From assembly GCA_004552965.1 (NCBI GenBank), contig SFMU01000004.1, positions 65,402-129,401 on the forward strand: a stretch of DNA of 64,000 nucleotides. Reading direction: 5' to 3'. Origin of the DNA: Bacteroidales bacterium. GTDB lineage: Bacteria; Bacteroidota; Bacteroidia; Bacteroidales; UBA932. A program made the translations under genes and the position numbers. Under the pieces are notes generated by a model, which saw nothing but the letters and a program-made list of their open reading frames with translations, was not told the DNA's origin and ran no database searches. Below, piece by piece: positions 54,378 through 60,599 of this stretch (the stretch's first letter is position 1; every line of letters starts with the position of its first letter).

Positions 54378-55031
54378 ATGACTATGAGCAAGAACAAAAA
54401 TAATCAGGAAACACAGAAACAGGGCGCCATGCCCGAAGAGGAAAAGAAGGACATGAATTCCAGCAATGCCGGTGAAAAGGTCGAAAAGGAATCCGGGGAG
54501 GCATCCGGGGTGAAAGAAGAGAAGAAAACGGAGAAGAAAGAGGAGAAAACTGCCGTGGAAGCCTCTGCTGTCCAGGAACTTGAGAAGGAGAACGCCAGAC
54601 TCAAGGCAGCCCTTGCCAAGGAGAAGGATGACTACGTGCGCTTGATGGCAGATTTCGAGAACTTCCGCAGACACTCCGCAGAAGCCAAGCTCGAGCTTGT
54701 CACGACAGCGGCCGCCGACACCATCAAGGGCCTTCTTCCGGTACTTGACGACTGCGAACGCGCGATGAAGATGCTGGAAGAGTCTTCCGATGATGTGGCA
54801 AAGGAAGGCACAGCCCTGATTTACAACAAACTGATGTCGTACCTCAAGACCAAAGGGCTGGAGGAGATCAAGGCCAAAGGTGAGAAGTTCGACACTGACA
54901 TCCACGAGGCCGTGGCGCAGTTCCCGGTTCAGGAGGAGGGGCAGAAAGGGATGGTCTTCGATGTTGTACAGACCGGGTACACACTGTCCGGCAAGGTCAT
55001 ACGCTTTGCCAAAGTAGTTGTCGGCATTTAA
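54378..55031 (+). CDS. grpE: Nucleotide exchange factor GrpE
   Basis: Co-chaperone releasing ADP from DnaK. The N-terminal 65 residues are low-complexity and highly charged (Lys/Glu-rich); the long helix begins around VQELEKENARLK. The GrpE core shows DYVRLMADFENFRRH, LLPVLDDCERAM, and the C-terminal beta domain FDTDIHEAV with GYTLSGKVIRFAKVVV. 217 aa. It precedes dnaJ by 30 bp; dnaK is not in the window, a common Bacteroidota arrangement. Confidence 0.96.
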   Translation: MTMSKNKNNQETQKQGAMPEEEKKDMNSSNAGEKVEKESGEASGVKEEKKTEKKEEKTAVEASAVQELEKENARLKAALAKEKDDYVRLMADFENFRRHSAEAKLELVTTAAADTIKGLLPVLDDCERAMKMLEESSDDVAKEGTALIYNKLMSYLKTKGLEEIKAKGEKFDTDIHEAVAQFPVQEEGQKGMVFDVVQTGYTLSGKVIRFAKVVVGI

Positions 55032-55061
55032 TCGGTTGGTTTTAAAAATCGGTCTTTCGCT

Positions 55062-56240
55062 ATGGCAGAAAAGAGAGATTACTATGAAGTGCTCGGGGTC
55101 GCAAAGACGGCCTCGGCAGACGAGATAAAGCTCGCCTACAGGAAGGCGGCCATGAAATGGCATCCGGACCGGTGGGTGGACGGTACCGATCAGGAGAAGA
55201 AAACCGCGGAAGAGAATTTCAAGGAGGCTTCAGAGGCATATTCAGTGCTCAGCGACCCTCAGAAGAAGTCCCGCTACGACCAATTCGGTTTCGCCGGAAT
55301 GGACGGTCAGCCGGGTCCGGACTTCAGCGGAGGTTTCGGCAACCTGAACGACATCCTCAACGACCTTTTCGGCGGCGGATTCAGTTTCGGCGGATTCGGT
55401 GGCTTTGGCGGCTCATCGGCCAGAGGCGGAGCCCAGCAGAGAGTCTACAAAGGCAGGGACATCCGCACAAGAGTCCGGCTTACCCTTGATGAGATTTCCA
55501 AAGGCGTTGAGAAGGAGATCACCATCGAGCGCAACCGTCAGTGTCCGGACTGCGGTGGAAAGGGAGCCAGGAACGCAGCAGACATCAAGACCTGTCCGAA
55601 CTGCAACGGCCAGGGCCAGGTCCAGCAGGTTGTCAATTCCCTGTTCGGAAGGACGATAACATACACGACCTGCCCTCAGTGCGGTGGCGAGGGCAAAGTC
55701 ATCAGCAACCCATGCCACACCTGCAACGGTACGGGTCTGGTGCGCAAGAGAGAGACGATCAAGGTCAAGATTCCGGCAGGTGTGGAGAACGGCATGCAGC
55801 TGACCATCCGCGGCGAGGGTCATGCAGCGCCTCACAACGGCACCAACGGAGACCTTCTCGTGCTCATCGAAGAGATCGGTGACTCGAACCTCAAGAGAGA
55901 CGGTAAGAATCTCTTCTACTCGACGACCATTTCGGTCACGGATGCAATCCTCGGCTGCGAAATCACGGTACCGTGCCTTGACGGATCCTACAAGGTGAAG
56001 ATCGACCCAGGTACCCAGTCCGGCTCGGTAGTGAAACTGCGCGGCAAGGGTCTCCCAGCCGTACAGGGCTATGGAAGCGGAACCGGCGACCTCTTCGTCA
56101 AGATTCTTGTCTGGATTCCGAAGAAACTGTCAAGGAGCGAAAAGGAAGCTCTGGAGAACATGAGGGGCAGCAAATCATTCACGCCTGATCCAAGCAGGGA
56201 AGACAAGGCAGTCTTCGACAAGATCAAGGATATCTTCTAG
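55062..56240 (+). CDS. dnaJ: Chaperone DnaJ
   Basis: Hsp40 co-chaperone of DnaK, 392 aa. The J domain (residues 4-70) has HPD in WHPDRW. A Gly/Phe-rich linker follows (GGGFSFGGFGGFGG). Four CxxCxGxG zinc repeats are present (CPDCGGKG, CPNCNGQG, CPQCGGEG, CHTCNGTG), so it is a type I DnaJ. C-terminal substrate-binding domains follow (VKIPAGVENGMQLTIRGEG, RGKGLP). Confidence 0.97.
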   Translation: MAEKRDYYEVLGVAKTASADEIKLAYRKAAMKWHPDRWVDGTDQEKKTAEENFKEASEAYSVLSDPQKKSRYDQFGFAGMDGQPGPDFSGGFGNLNDILNDLFGGGFSFGGFGGFGGSSARGGAQQRVYKGRDIRTRVRLTLDEISKGVEKEITIERNRQCPDCGGKGARNAADIKTCPNCNGQGQVQQVVNSLFGRTITYTTCPQCGGEGKVISNPCHTCNGTGLVRKRETIKVKIPAGVENGMQLTIRGEGHAAPHNGTNGDLLVLIEEIGDSNLKRDGKNLFYSTTISVTDAILGCEITVPCLDGSYKVKIDPGTQSGSVVKLRGKGLPAVQGYGSGTGDLFVKILVWIPKKLSRSEKEALENMRGSKSFTPDPSREDKAVFDKIKDIF

Positions 56241-56258
56241 AGAGAAGGTGACCTTCGG

Positions 56259-56375
56259 CAGAATCAAGGGTTACATTCCGGGACGAGACTGGCAGTCATT
56301 GACAGGATCAAGGTTACATTCCGGGAAAAGACAGGCAGTCTTTGACAGGATCAAGGGTTACATTCCGGACAAGAC
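56259..56375. repeat. Three 43-44-bp direct repeats after dnaJ
   Basis: Units begin at 56259, 56303 and 56346 with consensus CAGGATCAAGGGTTACATTCC followed by GGnAnnAGAC and GGCAGTC-TTGA in the first two. They fill half of the 292-bp gap between dnaJ and rplS. No coding potential is evident. Confidence 0.85.
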
Positions 56376-56428
56376 GAGGTGGGAAATGGAAATATTTTGA
56401 AGAAATATTCCATAATTGCCACACAAAT

Positions 56429-56459
56429 TTTGTGATTTAAGAAATTATTCCTACATTTG
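56429..56459 (+). promoter_or_regulatory. Full -33/-7 promoter for rplS
   Basis: TTTG at 56429-56432 and TACATTTG at 56452-56459 are separated by 19 bp, matching the Bacteroidota consensus on both boxes. It lies 73 bp before the chosen rplS start. Confidence 0.8.
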
Positions 56460-56532
56460 CAGTCCGAAAACAAAGCAACCGCTTGCATTACTCTGCTGAA
56501 AGAGGGCAATGTTGCGCAAACAGAGAAACGAA

Positions 56533-56910
56533 ATGGATTATATCAAATTAGTAGAGCAGTCTTTCGCCAACGAGAAAGTAGCCTCATATCCTGATTTCAA
56601 GGCCGGTGACACAATCACCGTTTCCTACAGGATCAAGGAGGGTGACAAGGAAAGACTTCAGAAATTCAAGGGTGTTGTCATCCAGCTCAGAGGCGCTACC
56701 CCTCAGACAAAGACCTTTACCGTACGCAAAGTTTCCAACGGTATCGGCGTTGAAAGAATATTCCCTATCCAGTCACCTTTCATTGACGAAATCGAGCTGA
56801 ACAAGGTTGGTATGGTTCGCAGGGCAAGAATCTTCTACCTCCGCAACCTCTCCGGTAAGAAGGCCAGGATCAAGGAGAAGAAAATGTCCATCAAGAAGAC
56901 TGAGGAATAA
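56533..56910 (+). CDS. rplS: Ribosomal protein bL19
   Basis: 50S subunit protein at the 30S-50S interface. The start at 56533 ([11 protein letters not shown]) matches the family N-terminus; an ATG at 56509 would add eight unconserved residues. Core motifs are [47 protein letters not shown] and the C-terminal [21 protein letters not shown]. 125 aa. tRNA-Arg follows 31 bp later and likely shares the transcript. Confidence 0.96.
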   Translation: MDYIKLVEQSFANEKVASYPDFKAGDTITVSYRIKEGDKERLQKFKGVVIQLRGATPQTKTFTVRKVSNGIGVERIFPIQSPFIDEIELNKVGMVRRARIFYLRNLSGKKARIKEKKMSIKKTEE

Positions 56911-56941
56911 TGAACTATAGCGGATGACAATCCGCAAAACC

Positions 56942-57015
56942 GGCTCCCTAGCTCAACTGAATAGAGCATTTGACTACGGATCAAAAGGTTACAGGTTTGA
57001 ATCCTGTGGGAGTCA
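56942..57015 (+). tRNA. tRNA-Arg (ACG)
   Basis: A 74-nt cloverleaf. Acceptor GGCTCCC pairs with GGGAGTC (one G-T), anticodon stem TTTGA/TCAAA encloses loop CTACGGA giving ACG, which would be modified to ICG by TadA. CCA is not encoded. Confidence 0.94.
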
Positions 57016-57022
57016 CAAAAGG

Positions 57023-57052
57023 AAGAGGCTGACTGATAGTTAGTCTCTTTTC
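57023..57052 (+). terminator. Rho-independent terminator after tRNA-Arg
   Basis: AAGAGGCTGACT pairs with AGTTAGTCTCTT (two G-T pairs), followed by TTTCTTT. Confidence 0.8.
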
Positions 57053-57292
57053 TTTATATCCGGCTGCAAGGAGTGTGACAGGAATTGCTGAGAACTCCGG
57101 GCTCCAACTCCGGGCTCTCAACCGATGACCGGGCCGGTTTTCGGCACAACGACCCGCCCACAGCATGCTCAGATTCCGAGTATTTCATTTTCGTATTGTA
57201 GGAGTATCATTTCTTCCCGTCTTCTCCGACCGTGAAAAAATGGCGGGCTGGACATTCTGGGTGATAAAACCGCTGCAATGAACTGATTTTCA

Positions 57293-57300
57293 TATCTTTG
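57293..57300 (+). promoter_or_regulatory. -7 promoter element upstream of the repeat array
   Basis: TATCTTTG matches the -7 consensus exactly and has no gene behind it, only the modular repeat array. This suggests the array is transcribed as RNA. Confidence 0.5.
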
Positions 57301-57408
57301 TGAAGATCATCATTGATACCTTGGCCGAAGCAGACAGCGGGAGAGTCAGAGAGGCATGTGCTCCGGCGGACACGGGAAGCGGGCGACGCCAATCGGATAC
57401 AAGTTATC

Positions 57409-57906
57409 ACGTGGCAAAGCGTTCTTCAGACCGGTCTTTGGCACAGCGACCCCTTCCACAGGTACCTCAGAGACATCCCCGCGTGGCGAAGAGGGCTTCT
57501 ATCAGCACTTTGGCACGGAGACCCTCAACTGAAGCACTTCTGGGGCAGGGTCGCGTGCCGAAGGAAAGGAAATCGGTACCGTTGCAGGGCTTATGGTCAA
57601 GTTTGCGACCGGGTTTGGCACGGCACCCCCGGCTACAGATAGTTCTGAGGCAGGTACGCGTGGCGAAGGGGACATCTATCGGCACTTTGGCACGGGGACC
57701 CTCAACTGAAGCACTTCTGGGGCATGGTCGCGTGCCGAAGGAAAGGAAATCGGTACCGTTGCAGGGCTTATGGTCAAGTTTGCTACCGGGTTTGGCACGG
57801 CCCCCCCGGCTACAGGTGGTTCTGAGGCAGGGTCGCGTGTCGAAGGGGACATCTATCGGCACTTTGGCACGGCGACCCTGCCCAGAGATGCCTCAGTGGC
57901 ATCCTC
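57409..57906 (+). repeat. Alternating 72-bp and 105-bp modules with stem-loop junctions
   Basis: Modules start with CGTGnCGAAG and follow the order A0 (57409-57480), A1 (57481-57552), B1 (57553-57657), A2 (57658-57729), B2 (57730-57834), A3 (57835-57906); A is 72 bp and B is 105 bp. A1B1 and A2B2 are a near-identical 177-bp tandem. At module junctions TTTGGCACG pairs with CGTGCCGAA (best at 57509-57562 and 57686-57739, extended by GACC/GGTC). A protein reading is possible on both strands but has no ordinary ATG start and an Arg/Pro/Leu-rich composition unlike the neighbours, so a structured RNA or a non-coding repeat is more likely. Confidence 0.8.
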
Positions 57907-57950
57907 GCGGAGCAACTGTGAGTTGGTGTTTCGGATAGTAGCCGAATTGG

Positions 57951-58108
57951 GCTTCGTGAAATTCACCTGGCACGAGCCGTTATTGATTATCAAGTAGTTA
58001 GCGACCCGAAAGGTGCCAGGTGAACACAATTTGATGCCACCTGGCACCGGGATGTGCCCTACAGGTACCTGTAATGAGGATTGGCGTGCCAGGTGAATTT
58101 CATGAAGC
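57951..58108. repeat. Nested inverted repeats around CACCTGGCAC
   Basis: An outer 24-bp inverted repeat (57951-57974 with 58085-58108, one mismatch) encloses a perfect 11-bp hairpin GGTGCCAGGTG/CACCTGGCACC (58012-58048). The CACCTGGCAC core thus appears four times in alternating orientation. It may be a remnant of a small mobile element or a structured RNA. Confidence 0.8.
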
Positions 58109-58185
58109 GAAAGGACACCACTGCATAGGCCACCGGAAAGACACCCTGCATAGGGCACCAGAAGGACACACAGCTGATGCTCCCG
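58109..58185. repeat. Three ~26-bp direct repeats
   Basis: Units begin at 58109, 58136 and 58161 with the pattern GAAAGGACACCnnTGCATAGGnCACC; the third is degenerate. Confidence 0.6.
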
Positions 58186-58410
58186 AAAGTTGACCCTACA
58201 TCTCCCCCCGGACGGTCACTTTGCTGAGGCGGTAGTACCTTGAGGAGTGCTGAGTTCGCAACTGTGGAAATAGCAAACAATATGAAGAAGATGAAATCAG
58301 TGATGTATGCGGAACGAGCGAAGGTTGTCGCCTCCGAGGGACGTGCCACCCGCGGCACGGAAGCGGGTGCCGACATCAGCGGCTGGCGGCAGCCAGGCGC
58401 GATGGAGGCA

Positions 58411-58468
58411 GGGTCAAAAGAAGTCGGAGATTTTGCTATCCGGCAAAATCTTCGACTCTTTTGACTCC
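58411..58468. repeat. Long (~25 bp) inverted repeat / stem-loop
   Basis: GGGTCAAAAGAAGTCGGAGA-TTTTGC and its near-perfect complement GCAAAATCTTCGACTCTTTTGACTCC flank a 6-base loop. There is one bulged base and one G-T pair. It has no T tract, so it is not an ordinary terminator. Confidence 0.75.
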
Positions 58469-58640
58469 CGAGGAGGCGATCAGCCTCGCCGTGGAGTGGC
58501 AGCCATCTGAGAAGAACGAGACCGATAATCACATATCAGTCACATTCTTTCTTTTCAGTCCTGCACCGGTCCCAGAAAGAATATGTTCGCCTCTGCTGCT
58601 GCTTCAGTATTTTGAAAAACCAACTTGCTTCTGATCAGGC

Positions 58641-58740
58641 GGATGGACGAAGTGATCACGTGGATGGACGATGTGATCACGTGGATGGACGATGTGATCA
58701 CGTGGATGGACGATGTGATCACGTGGATGGACGATGTGGA
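58641..58740. repeat. 21-bp tandem repeat upstream of tRNA-Gly
   Basis: GATCACGTGGATGGACGATGT is repeated four times in full, with a partial unit at the left end. Each unit contains palindromes (GTGATCAC across the unit border and CACGTG). Reading in frame would give a MDDVITW repeat, but there is no supported gene. Confidence 0.9.
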
Positions 58741-58796
58741 TTTCATCGTAACCGAGAAAGAATCGAACAATTCTTGGATTGTTTGCAGAAAATTGC

Positions 58797-58804
58797 TACC
58801 TTTG
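58797..58804 (+). promoter_or_regulatory. -7 promoter element for tRNA-Gly
   Basis: TACCTTTG ends 8 bp before the mature tRNA 5' end. Confidence 0.55.
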
Positions 58805-58812
58805 AAAAGTAC

Positions 58813-58885
58813 GCGGAATTAGCTCAGTTGGTAGAGCGTCGGCTTCCCAAGCCGAAGGTCACGAGTTCGAACCTCGCATTCCGCT
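58813..58885 (+). tRNA. tRNA-Gly (CCC)
   Basis: A 73-nt cloverleaf. Acceptor GCGGAAT pairs with ATTCCGC, anticodon stem TCGGC/GCCGA encloses loop TTCCCAA giving CCC, and the T arm has TTCGAAC. CCA is not encoded. Confidence 0.95.
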
Positions 58886-58894
58886 CAAGTCTGA

Positions 58895-58925
58895 AAAGCC
58901 ATCCCCACATGCGGGATGGCTTTAT
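58895..58925 (+). terminator. Rho-independent terminator after tRNA-Gly
   Basis: Perfect 11-bp stem AAAGCCATCCC/GGGATGGCTTT followed by a weak T-rich tail (ATGTTTA). Confidence 0.8.
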
Positions 58926-58978
58926 GTTTATAGACACCGGCATATTCATAACGCACAATCTTCAACTGACATCTTGGC

Positions 58979-60061
58979 ATGGACTTCCGCAGATTTCTCG
59001 CCGTGCTGGCATTCACAGCCTCAGCGCTGTCCCTCGATGCACAGATCAAATATCGCGATGCATCATCTCTGCCCCTGTATGGGAGGGCAACCGACTCAAT
59101 GGAAAACAGGTACGAAAGGCTGCCTGATTCTCTGGCCACGGCAATCAGGCCCGAACTGGCTTCCCTTGGAAGGAATTCAGCCGGTCTGTACATCAGGTTC
59201 AGGTCGAATTCTTCAACCATCAGCGCAAGATGGGTGAATTCGTCCGCATTCGCGATGCCCCATATGGCAGACACAGGGGTGAGCGGGTTGGACCTCTATA
59301 CCCTCACCGAAGATGGATGGAGATACTGCGGCACAGCCATGCCCAGGCATGGAACGGTAGAGAATGAGAAGGTGCTGGTCGCAAACATGACAAGAAAAGA
59401 AAGGGAATTCATGCTCTATCTTCCATTGTACAACGGTGTCAGGAGAATCGAAATAGGTACAGATGAGGATGCAACCCTTGAAGGCCCCCAGAAAGACTCT
59501 CCGCGAGCAGGAGGCCAGATTGTCTTTTACGGGACGAGCATTCTCCAGGGAGGTTGCTGCTCCAGACCGGGGATGGTCTTCACAAGCATCATTTCAAGGG
59601 CACTGGACAGGGAATGCATCAACCTTGGGTTCAGCGGGAACGGCAGACTGGACTACGAAGTTGCCCAAGTGATGGCAGAAGTGGACAATCCGTCGGTTTT
59701 CGTCCTTGACTATGTTCCGAACTGCACGGCGGGAAACATCCGGGAAAAGGGAGAAACCTTCTTCAGAATCATCAGGAAGGCCCATCCGGATGTGCCGGTA
59801 ATATTCATAGACAATCCGTTCTATGGACACTGCCATGTCGACGAAGAGGCCAGAAAAGATGTCGATGCAAGGAATGAAGCCCAGAAGGAACTGTATCTCA
59901 AGCTAAGAAAAAGCGGAGAAAAGCGAATATACCACATTACAACAGAAAACACCGTCGGAACAGACTGCGAAGCGTTTGTCGACGGTGTACATTTCACTGA
60001 CCTCGGAATGATGAGGTATGCAGAAAACCTCATCCCTGTCATAAAGAGAAGGATGAGGTAA
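58979..60061 (+). CDS. Secreted GxDLY / GDSL-type SGNH hydrolase
   Basis: Exported esterase-like protein of 360 aa with an N-terminal signal peptide (RRFLAVLAFTASALSLDAQ). The N-terminal beta domain carries the eponymous G-x-DLY motif (GLDLYT at about residue 104). From about residue 180 there is a GDSL_3-type SGNH domain: FYGTSILQGGCCSRPG (nucleophile Ser), NLGFSGNGRLD, and the C-terminal DGVHFTDLGMMRYA with the Asp-His pair. Such proteins are likely carbohydrate or acetyl esterases in Bacteroidota. It sits between tRNA-Gly and convergent bactofilin. Confidence 0.85.
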   Translation: MDFRRFLAVLAFTASALSLDAQIKYRDASSLPLYGRATDSMENRYERLPDSLATAIRPELASLGRNSAGLYIRFRSNSSTISARWVNSSAFAMPHMADTGVSGLDLYTLTEDGWRYCGTAMPRHGTVENEKVLVANMTRKEREFMLYLPLYNGVRRIEIGTDEDATLEGPQKDSPRAGGQIVFYGTSILQGGCCSRPGMVFTSIISRALDRECINLGFSGNGRLDYEVAQVMAEVDNPSVFVLDYVPNCTAGNIREKGETFFRIIRKAHPDVPVIFIDNPFYGHCHVDEEARKDVDARNEAQKELYLKLRKSGEKRIYHITTENTVGTDCEAFVDGVHFTDLGMMRYAENLIPVIKRRMR

Positions 60062-60072
60062 GGCTGGTTTCC

Positions 60073-60573
60073 TTAAGCTTCAGGAATATCGCCGGCTGAA
60101 GGAACCGAGAATGGAGAGGATGAAGGGAGGGTGAAAGCGTCCTCCTGCACAGGTTTCTCCTCTTCAACTGAATACATCGCAGGCTGTTCCCCCGAAGTAA
60201 GCTGGGCAAACTCCTCTTCGGTGATCATCTTGCAGTTGCCGTTGAAAGTCGCATCGAGTTCAACGGCAAGTCTCCTGATGTGGAGATCGCCTTCTACCAC
60301 GCAAGTTTCCTTGAGCGCCAGAGTATCCTGCACATAGAGGTCACCCTGTACATTTCCCCAGATGTCGATATTGTTGCAGATGATGTCACCCTTGATGATG
60401 GCCTTTTCACCTATGACGACTTTGGACTGAGAGACGATTCTTCCTTCGAAGTTTCCGTCAATCCTTACATTATAGGGAGATGAGATTTCTCCCTTGACAG
60501 TTGAACCGGCAGAAATCCTGCTGACGTCATTTACGCCCTGATTTTCTTCGGGCCTCTGATAATTCGTGCTCAT
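60073..60573 (-). CDS. Bactofilin-family polymer-forming protein
   Basis: Cytoskeletal scaffold protein of 166 aa from the start at 60573 (MSTNYQRPEENQG). A right-handed beta-helix core is visible as repeats with regularly spaced hydrophobic residues and glycines: STVKGEISS, NVRIDGNFEGRIV, SKVVIGEKAIIKGDI, NVQGDLYVQDTLAL, CVVEGDLHIRRL. Charged flexible tails lie on both ends. It is 26 bp downstream of secA and may be co-transcribed. Confidence 0.9.
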   Translation of the reverse strand: MSTNYQRPEENQGVNDVSRISAGSTVKGEISSPYNVRIDGNFEGRIVSQSKVVIGEKAIIKGDIICNNIDIWGNVQGDLYVQDTLALKETCVVEGDLHIRRLAVELDATFNGNCKMITEEEFAQLTSGEQPAMYSVEEEKPVQEDAFTLPSSSPFSVPSAGDIPEA

Positions 60574-60599
60574 ATTCTTTAGTTTTCTGATTTCATTGT

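Larger units (their letters stand above)
57016..58812. other. 1.8-kb gene-poor, repeat- and hairpin-rich interval between two tRNA genes
   Basis: No convincing gene is seen. In order it holds a terminator, a stretch without recognised features, a -7 promoter motif (57293), a 177-bp tandem module array (57409-57906), nested inverted repeats (57951-58108), short direct repeats (58109-58185), hairpins (58347-58369 and 58411-58468), a 21-bp tandem repeat (58641-58740) and the tRNA-Gly promoter. ORFs across the array are open on both strands because module lengths are multiples of three. Confidence 0.7.

Noticed and set aside
57467..57862. Minus-strand frame across the module array (repeating Cys/Arg/Pro-rich sequence)
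   Set aside because: Same reason as the plus-strand frame; no promoter or conserved domain seen.
57300..57938. Possible 212-residue repetitive protein from a GTG overlapping the promoter box
   Set aside because: The start overlaps the -7 motif, both strands are equally open because modules are multiples of three, and the composition is unlike neighbouring genes. Kept as a repeat feature instead.
58641..58740. CRISPR array
   Set aside because: Units are directly adjacent with no variable spacers, and no cas genes are in the window.
58625..58822. Small protein with MDDVITW repeats
   Set aside because: It is only the translation of the 21-bp tandem repeat and runs into the tRNA-Gly gene.
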